Assembly: GCA_013204685.1 (NCBI GenBank)
Contig: JABMSC010000221.1
Span: 1-5,345 of the forward strand
Length of the DNA stretch: 5,345 nucleotides
Direction: 5' to 3'
Origin: Candidatus Omnitrophota bacterium
GTDB taxonomy: Bacteria; Omnitrophota; Gorgyraeia; Tantalellales; Tantalellaceae
Below are positions 1 to 5,345 of this stretch, piece by piece. Position 1 is the first letter of the stretch. The number at the start of each line of letters is the position of its first letter. The notes beneath the pieces are model-generated. The model made no database searches. It had not been told where the DNA came from and saw only the letters and a list, made by a program, of their open reading frames with translations. The position numbers were made by a program, and so were the translations under genes.

Positions 1-20
1 AAATCCAGTATCGCCCACCA
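1..20 (+). tRNA. 3' end of a tRNA gene, probably tRNA-Val (5' part outside the window)
   Basis: The first 20 bases fit the 3' end of a tRNA position by position. Bases 1-4 (AAAT) are the end of a T-loop of the form TTCAAAT, 5-9 (CCAGT) the 3' strand of the T-stem, 10-16 (ATCGCCC) the 3' acceptor strand, 17 the discriminator A, and 18-20 an encoded CCA. The implied 5' acceptor strand, GGGCGAT, resembles bacterial tRNA-Val (E. coli tRNA-Val begins GGGTGAT and ends in ACCA). The anticodon is outside the window, so the amino acid is an inference from the acceptor stem and discriminator base only. The same-strand location just before thrS leaves room for co-transcription, but this cannot be shown here. 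Confidence 0.72.
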
Positions 21-48
21 GCCTTCGCCATTCAGAAAAGGCGAAGGC
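21..48 (+). other. Perfect 9-bp hairpin directly after the tRNA CCA end
   Basis: GCCTTCGCC (21-29) and GGCGAAGGC (40-48) are exact reverse complements around a 10-base loop. The 5' arm starts at the first base after the tRNA CCA. No run of T follows the 3' arm, so it is not a standard intrinsic terminator. It may be a trailer structure bounding tRNA 3' processing, a leader structure for thrS, or one copy of a dispersed REP-like repeat. The sequence alone does not decide between these. With only 51 bases between the tRNA and thrS there is no room for a T-box leader. Confidence 0.6.
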
Positions 49-71
49 CATCTAAGGATAAAAGCAGGATT

Positions 72-1841
72 ATGGCTAAAAAACACGACGAAAAATTAGA
101 AATGCTGCGGCATAGCGCTGCGCATGTAATGGCAGATGCGGTGCAAAAACTGTATCCCGGGGTAAAAATAGCTATAGGTCCGGCCATTGAAGACGGATTT
201 TACTATGATTTTGATTTTTCGGGATGCAAGATGGATCCTTCCGGCGCTCAAGAGGGGAATTTTCTTACTCCTGAGGACCTGCCTAAGATCGAGAAAGAAA
301 TAGCCTCTATTATTAAAAAGGATATGCCCTTTGAAAGGCAGCCTGTGAGCAAGAAAGAGGCCATAAAACTTTTTTCCGGGATGAATGAGACGTATAAGCT
401 TGAGCTTTTGGAAGAGATAGGGGACGAAGAGGTTACTTTATACAAACACGGTGAGTTTGCGGATCTCTGCAGGGGTCCGCATGTTGAGAGCACAGGAAAA
501 ATAGGCGCTTTTAAACTTCTTTCAATAGCGGGAGCATATTGGAGGGGAGATGAATCCAATGTAATGCTCCAGAGGATATACGGTACGGCTTTTGAGGACG
601 AGAAATCCCTGAAAAAGTTTCTCGCGCTGAGGGAAGAGGCCCAGAAACGCGACCATAGGAAACTTGGGAAAGAACTGGATCTTTTCAGTTTTCATGACAA
701 GATCGGCGCCGGGCTTGTTATCTATCACCCGAAAGGGGCCATGCTGAGGCAAATGGTTGTTGATTATATAACTGCCAAACATATCGAGAAGGAATACGAG
801 CTCATATCAAGCCCGCATATTATGAGAAGCGATATATGGGTACAGTCAGGGCATTATGATTACTACAAGGAACACATGTATATATTCGAAAGCGAGGGAC
901 AGGAATTCGCCGTGAAGCCGATGAATTGCCCGGGGCACATACTCGTCTATTCTTCCACAAAGAGGAGCTACAGGGAGTTCCCGATAAGATATTTTGAGCT
1001 GGGAAGCGTCTACAGACATGAAAAGTCCGGCGTGCTGCACGGACTTCTCAGGGTCAGGGGATTTACCCAGGATGATGCGCATATATTCTGTTTGCGCGGT
1101 CAAGTGGAACAGGAAGTTATAGGGGTGATCGATTTTGTGGAAGAAGTGCTGAAAGTTTTCGGGTTTGATGAATTCGAGACCGAATTAAGCACGCGCCCGG
1201 AAAAATCCATAGGAAAAGATGAAGACTGGGAAGAAGCGACGAATGCTTTGAAAAAGGCATTGGACTTGAAAGGCATGGAATATGATATCAATGAAGGGGA
1301 CGGCGCTTTCTACGGGCCAAAGATAGACATTAAGATCAAGGATGCTCTTGGAAGGGCCTGGCAGTGTGCGACCATACAGTGTGATTTTGCCCTGCCGGAG
1401 AGGTTTGATCTGAAATATACCGATGCAAACGGCGAAGAGCAGCGGCCGATCGTTCTCCACCGTGTGATCCTGGGGAGCCTGGAAAGATTTATCGGAGCAT
1501 TGGTGGAACATTACGGAGGGGCATTTCCTTTGTGGCTGGCTCCGGTTCAAGCCAAAATAATACCTATTACGGAGCAGCAGATCGACTATAGCAAAGATCT
1601 GGCCAAAGAGCTTCGCGAGAATGGATTACGCGTTGAGGTAGATTCAAGAAACGAAAAAATGCAGAAGAAAATAAGAGATGCAGAACTCGCAAAAATACCT
1701 TACATGCTTGTTGTCGGCAATAGAGAAAAAGAGGCAGGAACGGTTTCCGTGAGAAGCCGTACCGAAAAGGATATAGGAGCGTTGAGCCGGAAGGATCTTA
1801 TTAAAAGGCTCAAGGATGAGGTAAGTAAGGGCAGCGCTTAG
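72..1841 (+). CDS. thrS: Threonine--tRNA ligase (ThrRS) lacking the N-terminal TGS domain
   Basis: This cytoplasmic class II synthetase joins threonine to tRNA-Thr using ATP and edits mischarged Ser-tRNA. The 589-residue product begins almost at the editing domain. HSAAH (H14, H18) and CRGPH (C133, H137) are the editing-site signatures. The catalytic core follows, with zinc ligands C286, H337 and H463 spaced exactly as C334, H385 and H511 in E. coli. Motif 2 is around YRHEKSG (R315) with RVRGFTQDDAHIFC, and motif 3 around HRVILGSLERF. The anticodon-binding domain runs from about 485 to the end. E. coli ThrRS has 642 residues; about 59 at the N-terminus, the TGS domain, are absent here. The reading frame is open upstream of 72, but the codons there do not resemble TGS and run into the tRNA. 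The editing domain has about 10 extra residues near 50-62. The start is ATG at 72, preceded by AAGGA (55-59) and AGGA (66-69), neither ideally spaced. Confidence 0.97.
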   Translation: MAKKHDEKLEMLRHSAAHVMADAVQKLYPGVKIAIGPAIEDGFYYDFDFSGCKMDPSGAQEGNFLTPEDLPKIEKEIASIIKKDMPFERQPVSKKEAIKLFSGMNETYKLELLEEIGDEEVTLYKHGEFADLCRGPHVESTGKIGAFKLLSIAGAYWRGDESNVMLQRIYGTAFEDEKSLKKFLALREEAQKRDHRKLGKELDLFSFHDKIGAGLVIYHPKGAMLRQMVVDYITAKHIEKEYELISSPHIMRSDIWVQSGHYDYYKEHMYIFESEGQEFAVKPMNCPGHILVYSSTKRSYREFPIRYFELGSVYRHEKSGVLHGLLRVRGFTQDDAHIFCLRGQVEQEVIGVIDFVEEVLKVFGFDEFETELSTRPEKSIGKDEDWEEATNALKKALDLKGMEYDINEGDGAFYGPKIDIKIKDALGRAWQCATIQCDFALPERFDLKYTDANGEEQRPIVLHRVILGSLERFIGALVEHYGGAFPLWLAPVQAKIIPITEQQIDYSKDLAKELRENGLRVEVDSRNEKMQKKIRDAELAKIPYMLVVGNREKEAGTVSVRSRTEKDIGALSRKDLIKRLKDEVSKGSA

Positions 1842-1852
1842 AAGGCCGGGAC

Positions 1853-1874
1853 CGGAGCTTGAGATTCAGGCCCG
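1853..1874 (+). other. Hairpin in the thrS-infC gap
   Basis: GCTTGA (1857-1862) pairs with TCAGGC (1866-1871), including one G-U pair, around a 3-base loop. The helix extends by three further pairs (1853-1855 with 1872-1874) past a bulged A at 1856. It lies in the 65-base gap between the thrS stop and the proposed infC start, 19 bases before the infC Shine-Dalgarno. No T run follows, so it is not an intrinsic terminator. It covers a TTG at 1859 that could otherwise be read as an infC start. A regulatory role, such as binding of L20 or IF3 or an RNA processing site, is possible but not shown. Confidence 0.4.
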
Positions 1875-1893
1875 ATTCGCTGCACCATTTAAC

Positions 1894-1909
1894 AAAGGAG
1901 GCGAACATC
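1894..1909 (+). promoter_or_regulatory. infC ribosome binding site and non-canonical ATC start codon
   Basis: AAAGGAGG (1894-1901) is a near-perfect Shine-Dalgarno. Five bases later comes ATC (1907-1909), in frame with IF3. No ATG or GTG occurs in frame before the middle of the IF3 N-domain, so any workable start is a rare codon. E. coli infC starts with AUU, and IF3 discriminates against such codons and so represses its own translation. An ATC start with a strong Shine-Dalgarno fits the same logic. Confidence 0.75.
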
Positions 1910-2479
1910 AGCACTAACAAACCAGGTTTTAAAAGAAATTTTCGTAGACAGGAGGACACAACAAGGATAAACAATAACATAAGGGTCTCAAAAATAAGAT
2001 TGGTAGATGATGAGGCTAATCAGCTGGGCGTGGTCGATACCAGGGCCGGCATTGAGATGGCGGCTGAAAAAGGACTGGATCTTGTAGAAGTCGCATCGAA
2101 TGTAAGCCCACCGGTATGCCGCATCATGGATTATGCTAAATTTAAGTACGAGCAAAAGAAAAAACAAAAGCAGGCCAAAAAAAAGCAGCATATTACACAT
2201 TTGAAAGAGGTAAGGTTTAACCCTAAGATTGAAGAGCATGACTATCAGGTTAAACTGAAACACATAAAAGAGTTTCTGGAAAATAAGGACAAGGTTAAGG
2301 TGCAGCTCCGTTTCAGGGGCCGGGAAAATATACATAAAGAATTAGGGATTGAACTTTTGAACAGGATCGCGAAAGACGTTTCTGCGCTTGGGGAGATGGA
2401 ATCCAATCCAAAGGCAATGGGGCGTACGATGATAATGGTGCTTATTCCAAAAGTTACAATTGCGGAACCGTCAAAGTGA
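1907..2479 (+). CDS. infC: Translation initiation factor IF-3
   Basis: IF3 binds the 30S subunit, keeps subunits apart and checks the start codon and initiator tRNA. From the ATC start the product is 190 residues (E. coli 180). A basic N-terminal tail of about 20 residues leads into the IF3-N domain at RINNNIRV (about 20-27). The family signature region PPVCRIMDYAKFKYE lies at about 68-82, with Ala where Gly or Ser is usual after MDY. A lysine- and glutamine-rich linker (about 82-95) follows, then the IF3-C domain with KEVRFNPKIEEHDYQVKL and LRFRGRE (about 134-140). The basic tail FKRNFRRQEDTTRIN resembles tails of other IF3 proteins, which argues against a later start. A TTG at 1859 would add 16 residues but has a badly spaced ribosome site and lies inside a hairpin. 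The gene sits 65 bases after thrS and 44 before rpmI, the usual order. Confidence 0.95.
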   Translation: MSTNKPGFKRNFRRQEDTTRINNNIRVSKIRLVDDEANQLGVVDTRAGIEMAAEKGLDLVEVASNVSPPVCRIMDYAKFKYEQKKKQKQAKKKQHITHLKEVRFNPKIEEHDYQVKLKHIKEFLENKDKVKVQLRFRGRENIHKELGIELLNRIAKDVSALGEMESNPKAMGRTMIMVLIPKVTIAEPSK

Positions 2480-2523
2480 AATAGGGGGTAACCCGCATAA
2501 AGCGCATAAGAAAAGGAGAAGAA

Positions 2524-2718
2524 ATGCCTAAGTTGAAGACGAACAAAGGTGCAAGAAAACGGCTGAAAGTTACAGCAAAAGGAAAGGTAAAAAGAGGCAA
2601 AGAGGGAGCCAGACATATCCTCACGAAAAAATCGCGCAAGCGGAAGCGTTCCCTGAGAAAGGGTTCGATTGTGGATAAAGCTTTCGAAAAAAAGATAAGA
2701 GCTCTCTTGCCCCGTTAG
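2524..2718 (+). CDS. rpmI: 50S ribosomal protein L35 (bL35)
   Basis: bL35 is a small, very basic protein of the large ribosomal subunit. The 64-residue product (E. coli 65) carries the family hallmarks: an MPKLKTNKGARKRLKVTAKG start, GKVKRGKEG, and the core HILTKKSRKRKRSLRK at about 31-46. It ends ALLPR. AAGGAG (2513-2518) lies 5 bases before the ATG, a strong ribosome site. The 44-base gap after infC also contains a short direct repeat CGCATAA (2494-2500 and 2503-2509) of unknown meaning. The position between infC and rplT is the conserved one. In E. coli this gene is repressed translationally by L20 through RNA structure; I cannot identify that operator here with confidence. Confidence 0.97.
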   Translation: MPKLKTNKGARKRLKVTAKGKVKRGKEGARHILTKKSRKRKRSLRKGSIVDKAFEKKIRALLPR

Positions 2719-2750
2719 GTGATTCTTATTTGCAAAAAAAGTACAAGAGA
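2703..2750 (+). other. Possible RNA stem bridging the rpmI stop and the rpmI-rplT gap
   Basis: TCTCTTG (2703-2709), in the last codons of rpmI, is the exact reverse complement of CAAGAGA (2744-2750), 12 bases before the rplT Shine-Dalgarno. Pairing would enclose the rpmI stop codon in a 34-base loop. It could couple rplT translation to rpmI translation, since ribosomes finishing rpmI would open the stem. A 7-bp match over a large loop can arise by chance, so this is only a candidate. Confidence 0.25.
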
Positions 2751-2772
2751 AATATTATAACAAGGAGAAAAT

Positions 2773-3120
2773 ATGACCAAGGTTAAACACGCGACAAGTT
2801 CATTAAAGCGCAGAAAAAAGGTTCTCAAGCACACCAAAGGGCAGCGCGGGTCGAGATCCAAGCTTTTGAGAACCGCGAAAGAGGCTGAACGCAAGAGTTT
2901 GATATCCAGTTATATAGACAGGAAGAAGAAAAAAGGCAATTTCAGATCTCTTTGGATCATCCGCATCACGGCAGCCTGTAAGGAAGAAGGGATATCTTAC
3001 AGCAAATTCATCGCAGGCCTTAAAAAGAACAAGATAGAGCTTAACCGGAAAATGCTCTCAGAAATAGCGGTAAACGACAAACGCGGCTTCAAATCGATCA
3101 TAAAAAAAGTGAAAGCATAA
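2773..3120 (+). CDS. rplT: 50S ribosomal protein L20 (bL20)
   Basis: bL20 binds 23S rRNA early in large-subunit assembly and in E. coli and B. subtilis also represses its own operon by binding mRNA. The product is 115 residues (E. coli 118). The basic, extended N-terminal half contains KGQRGSRSKLLRTAKEA (about 23-39), corresponding to the conserved KGYxGARSxxYRxA, and FRSLWIIRI (about 57-65). The globular C-terminal half contains GISYSKFIAGLKKNKIELNRK (about 74-94) and EIAVNDK. Small departures from the family include Gln for the usual aromatic after KG, and KKKKGNFR in place of a more arginine-rich stretch. AAGGAG (2762-2767) lies 5 bases before the ATG. The stop is followed only 9 bases later by the ktrB start, so the membrane gene downstream is very likely read from the same transcript. 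Confidence 0.97.
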   Translation: MTKVKHATSSLKRRKKVLKHTKGQRGSRSKLLRTAKEAERKSLISSYIDRKKKKGNFRSLWIIRITAACKEEGISYSKFIAGLKKNKIELNRKMLSEIAVNDKRGFKSIIKKVKA

Positions 3121-3129
3121 AAAGGAATT

Positions 3130-4476
3130 ATGGGAAGGTTAAATCCCCCGCAGTTACTTATACTAAGCTTTTTATGTGCCATACTTATTGGTACTGTTCT
3201 TTTGACATTACCCGTTGCCACGCAGGGGGCGGGGAGACTTTCGGCGGTGGATAGTCTTTTTACAGCTACAAGCGCCACTTGTGTTACGGGACTGTGCGTC
3301 AAGGATATCAGCAGCACGTTCACTCTATTCGGAAAGTCTGTTATTTTTATTCTATTCCAGATCGGCGGTCTCGGGATAATGACTTTTTCTACCCTGTTCG
3401 CGGTTATGCTCGGGAGAAAGCTAGGATTTCTTGAGGCGGATACGATCAAGGTCACTTTGGACAACCGCAGCATTATGGGGATAAAGAAGCTGATCTTTTA
3501 CATTTTGGGAATAACCATGGCGGCGGAAACGATAGGTGCCGCGGGACTTTTTTTCAGGTGGAGGATCATCACGGACTGGGGTGTTTTTGAGACACTGAAA
3601 AGAGCTGTTTTTCATTCGGTTTCAGGTTTTTGCAACGCCGGGTTTTCACTTTTCAGTGATAGCCTGATGAAATTCGAGCCGGATCCTTTCATAAACCTGA
3701 TAATGATCTCTCTTATATTCTTCGGCGGGATAGGGTTTATAGTCATAATGGATATTCTGGGGTTTTTCCGCAAAACAGGCGGCATCCGCCGCGTAAGCCT
3801 TCAGACCAAAATGGTGCTGATAGTTTCTATCACTCTTATATTATTCGGCGCCATCTCCATATTTGTGTTCGAAAAGAACAATATTCTTGCAGCGATGTCA
3901 ATGCCGCAGCGGCTCTGGGGAGTGTTCTTCCAGTCGGTAACCGCCAGGACAGCGGGGTTTAATACATTGCCGATAGCTGAGTTTACTATCCCGTCACTGC
4001 TTGTTCTTATTTTTCTTATGTTCATCGGCGCCTCACCCGGATCAACCGGTGGGGGGATAAAGACATGTACTTTTGCGCTGGTAGCGGCAGCAGTTTACGC
4101 TATGTTCAAAAACCAAAAAAGAGTAATGATGTTTGGGAGGACCTTCCCCAGACACATAATACGGCATGCATTTGTTATATTTTTTCTGGCACTGTCATGG
4201 ATCTTTGTTTTTACGATAGTTATAACTTATCTCCGTAACGGCAATACCGCCAGTGACGGAACTTTTATAAGTTCACTCTTCGAAGTAGTATCAGCATTTG
4301 GAACAGTGGGGCTGTCAACGGGGATAACGCCTGATCTGGACAGTATAAGCAAATTATGCATAACCGCAACAATGTTTGCGGGAAGACTTGGGCCTCTGAC
4401 GCTTATTCTGGCTGTAGCGTTCAGGGAGACAAAAGAAAGTTTTGTTTATCCGGAAGAAAGCGTCATGGTAGGGTAA
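3130..4476 (+). CDS. ktrB: Ktr-type potassium uptake protein, membrane subunit (KtrB/TrkH family)
   Basis: This is the K+-conducting subunit of a Ktr transporter in the inner membrane. The 448-residue product is close to the usual KtrB length (about 450) and has the four membrane-pore-membrane repeats of the SKT family. The pore loops carry the single conserved filter glycines: TCVTGL (50-55), CNAGF (168-172), TAGFN (274-278) and GTVGLSTG (391-398). The glycine-rich gating loop of the third repeat is seen at GASPGSTGGGIKT (300-312). The C-terminus has the typical MFAGRLGPLT (415-424) and ends near YPEESVMVG. The first membrane segment is about residues 8-28. AAAGGA (3121-3126) overlaps the space just after the rplT stop and lies 3 bases before the ATG, so coupling to rplT translation is likely. 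The RCK partner is the next gene. KtrB is preferred over TrkH because of the shorter length and the single-RCK partner. Ion selectivity (K+ alone or Na+-dependent) cannot be read from the sequence. Confidence 0.93.
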   Translation: MGRLNPPQLLILSFLCAILIGTVLLTLPVATQGAGRLSAVDSLFTATSATCVTGLCVKDISSTFTLFGKSVIFILFQIGGLGIMTFSTLFAVMLGRKLGFLEADTIKVTLDNRSIMGIKKLIFYILGITMAAETIGAAGLFFRWRIITDWGVFETLKRAVFHSVSGFCNAGFSLFSDSLMKFEPDPFINLIMISLIFFGGIGFIVIMDILGFFRKTGGIRRVSLQTKMVLIVSITLILFGAISIFVFEKNNILAAMSMPQRLWGVFFQSVTARTAGFNTLPIAEFTIPSLLVLIFLMFIGASPGSTGGGIKTCTFALVAAAVYAMFKNQKRVMMFGRTFPRHIIRHAFVIFFLALSWIFVFTIVITYLRNGNTASDGTFISSLFEVVSAFGTVGLSTGITPDLDSISKLCITATMFAGRLGPLTLILAVAFRETKESFVYPEESVMVG

Positions 4477-4480
4477 ATAA

Positions 4481-4548
4481 TAGCGTTTAGCGGGTAGCGC
4501 TTAGAGGAAGTTAAGCCACATTTTCTATACGTTATACGCTATCCGCTA
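4481..4548 (+). repeat. Imperfect palindrome of degenerate 7-base units (TAGCGNN) between ktrB and ktrA
   Basis: The left arm (4481-4504) reads TAGCGTT, TAGCGGG, TAGCGCT, TAG. The right arm (4525-4548) reads CTATACG, TTATACG, CTATCCG, CTA, which is the inverted form of the same heptad. Paired end to end, 17 of 24 positions are Watson-Crick and two more are G-T. Four further pairs (4505-4508 with 4521-4524) extend the stem inward, leaving a loop of about 12 bases. There is no T run after the stem; the next bases form the ktrA ribosome site. The heptad structure points to a family of palindromic intergenic repeats rather than a terminator, though it could slow transcription or stabilise the upstream mRNA. 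Confidence 0.7.
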
Positions 4549-4565
4549 TAAGAGGGAGGAAAAGG

Positions 4566-5258
4566 ATGAAACAGTATGCAGTGATAGGATTGGGCAGGTT
4601 TGGATCCAGCGTGGCCAAAACCCTTGCCGAGAAAGAGCAGCAGGTCCTCGCTGTTGATGCGAACGAGGAATTGGTCCAGGACATCATGGAGTATGTCACA
4701 AAAGCGGTATGTCTGGACGCAACTGATGAAAAAGCCGCAAAGTCGGCAGGGCTGCAGAATGTTGATGTTGCTGTTTGCGCGATAGGCACGAATGTTGAAG
4801 CAAGTATTCTGGTCACCCTTATGCTTAAAGATCTGGGGGTACATGAGATAGTGTGCAAAGCTACCAGTGAGGCACACAAGAAAGTGCTGGAGAAAATAGG
4901 GGCCACTAAGGTGATATTGCCGGAAAGGGATACCGGTGTGAGGATAGCTGAGACCCTTGTGTCGTTGTCCGGCCAGGTAAGAGATTATATCGGTCTTTCG
5001 GGAAATTCCAGTATTATCGAGATCTTAGCCCCGGAAAAATTCATCGGAAAAAACTTACGGGAACTTGCAATAAGGGCTGAATACGGTGTAAATGTTATTG
5101 CCATAAAAAAGGAAACCACGGTAGTTGAAAACGGGGAAGAGCGCACCGAAGAAAAAATAGATGTATCACCAAAGGCCGAGGACATTATTGAAAAAGGAGA
5201 CATACTTGTGGTTTTTGGCGAAAATAAAAAGATCGAAACACTGAGAAAAGAACATTAG
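4566..5258 (+). CDS. ktrA: Ktr potassium uptake system, RCK nucleotide-binding regulatory subunit
   Basis: KtrA forms a cytoplasmic octameric ring beneath KtrB and opens or closes it on binding ATP or ADP. The 230-residue product has one RCK_N Rossmann domain (about 1-135): YAVIGLGRFG with the GxGxxG loop at 8-13, D31 at the end of the second strand for the ribose, and D51 in CLDATDE. The stretch VILPERDTGVRIAETL (116-131) contains E120, which aligns with the conserved Glu of KtrA near the nucleotide phosphates. An RCK_C domain follows (about 140-230) with FIGKNLRELAIRAEYGVNVIAI and GDILVVFGEN. A single RCK pair and about 220 residues indicate KtrA rather than the double-length TrkA. An acidic loop of about 10 extra residues (about 184-197) interrupts RCK_C. 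GGGAGG (4554-4559) lies 6 bases before the ATG. The gap from ktrB is 89 bases and holds the palindrome; pheS starts 29 bases after the stop. Ligand control such as c-di-AMP cannot be judged from sequence. Confidence 0.94.
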   Translation: MKQYAVIGLGRFGSSVAKTLAEKEQQVLAVDANEELVQDIMEYVTKAVCLDATDEKAAKSAGLQNVDVAVCAIGTNVEASILVTLMLKDLGVHEIVCKATSEAHKKVLEKIGATKVILPERDTGVRIAETLVSLSGQVRDYIGLSGNSSIIEILAPEKFIGKNLRELAIRAEYGVNVIAIKKETTVVENGEERTEEKIDVSPKAEDIIEKGDILVVFGENKKIETLRKEH

Positions 5259-5287
5259 ATCTTGTTACTACAATTGATGGGGTAAGC

Positions 5288-5345
5288 ATGGATATACTTA
5301 AAAAACTGGATGATATAAAAAATAATTTTGAAGAAGATCTTGGAA
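5288..5345 (+). CDS. pheS: Probable phenylalanine--tRNA ligase alpha subunit, N-terminal 19 codons (cut by the window end)
   Basis: Only the first 19 codons are present: MDILKKLDDIKNNFEEDLG. This charged, leucine-spaced helix matches the start of the PheRS alpha coiled-coil arm in general character, and pheS is the expected gene after rplT in this conserved cluster. No diagnostic catalytic motif lies inside the window, so the name rests on position and a short, low-specificity match. The start ATG is preceded by GGGG (5279-5282) with a 5-base spacer, a weaker ribosome site than those of its neighbours. The 29-base gap after ktrA has no terminator, so co-transcription is likely. Confidence 0.68.
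   Translation, partial: MDILKKLDDIKNNFEEDLG

Noticed and set aside
1185..1550. Minus-strand open frame of 121 codons
   Set aside because: It lies wholly inside thrS, which has full family conservation. The antisense translation shows no recognisable domain.
1859..1906. TTG at 1859 as the start of infC, giving 206 residues
   Set aside because: Its only ribosome-site candidate (GGAG at 1854-1857) is one base away, the codon lies inside a hairpin, and the 16 extra residues do not resemble IF3. The ATC at 1907 has a far better ribosome site.
1950..1969. AGGAGG (1950-1955) followed by ATA (1967) as an alternative infC start
   Set aside because: The 11-base spacing is long and it would remove a basic tail that resembles those of other IF3 proteins. 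It cannot be wholly excluded.
2730..2758. Sigma70-like promoter TTGCAA, 17 bases, TATTAT before rplT
   Set aside because: The match is fair, but the expected transcription start would fall in the rplT Shine-Dalgarno, making it useless for rplT. AT-rich gaps often give such matches.
2997..3473. Minus-strand open frame of 158 codons
   Set aside because: It spans the end of rplT and the start of ktrB, both clear genes, and its translation has no family features.
4481..4548. CRISPR-like array or tandem repeat
   Set aside because: The units are only 7 bases, degenerate, with no spacers, and the two groups are inverted relative to each other.
4481..4560. Palindrome between ktrB and ktrA as a rho-independent terminator
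   Set aside because: There is no T run after the 3' arm; the ktrA ribosome site follows directly.
4600..4785. Second plus-strand frame inside ktrA
   Set aside because: It is an out-of-frame shadow of the Rossmann domain of ktrA without family resemblance.
5257..5342. Direct repeat AGATCTTG at 5257-5264 and 5335-5342
   Set aside because: Two copies of 8 bases, one inside the coding start of pheS, are within chance expectation and show no flanking structure.

Overview
The window is one continuous run of plus-strand genes built around the classic bacterial translation cluster thrS-infC-rpmI-rplT-pheS. A two-gene potassium-uptake module (ktrB-ktrA) sits between rplT and pheS. All coding sequence is on the plus strand and intergenic gaps are short (9 to 89 bases), so most or all of it is probably one operon. 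No convincing promoter or intrinsic terminator is visible inside it.

Layout: 1-20 is the 3' end of a tRNA gene, probably tRNA-Val, with encoded CCA. A perfect 9-bp hairpin (21-48) follows with no gap. thrS (72-1841) encodes a threonyl-tRNA synthetase that lacks the usual N-terminal TGS domain but keeps the editing, catalytic and anticodon-binding domains. infC (1907-2479) encodes IF3 and appears to start at an ATC codon behind a near-perfect Shine-Dalgarno sequence, the kind of start linked to IF3 autoregulation in enterobacteria. rpmI (2524-2718) and rplT (2773-3120) encode ribosomal proteins bL35 and bL20. ktrB (3130-4476) starts 9 bases after rplT and encodes the membrane pore of a Ktr-type K+ transporter. 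ktrA (4566-5258) encodes its cytoplasmic RCK nucleotide-binding gate. The 89-base gap between these two holds a large imperfect palindrome made of 7-base units. The window ends 19 codons into a gene that by position and sequence is pheS.

Organism: a bacterium of moderate GC content that uses AGGAGG-type ribosome binding sites and encodes tRNA CCA ends. None of the proteins is close enough to a model species for me to place it firmly. The TGS-less ThrRS, the inserted Ktr module and the heptad-repeat palindrome suggest an uncultivated lineage; Omnitrophota or a neighbour is a guess from impression only.

How the genes work together: thrS and pheS charge tRNAs, infC controls start-codon selection, and rpmI and rplT are early large-subunit assembly proteins. 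The Ktr genes would supply K+, the main intracellular cation and a cofactor for ribosome structure. Co-expression could tie K+ uptake to ribosome production, but that link is inference. I saw no wholly unknown system. The most notable points are the Ktr insertion, the non-canonical infC start, the missing TGS domain and the heptad palindrome.
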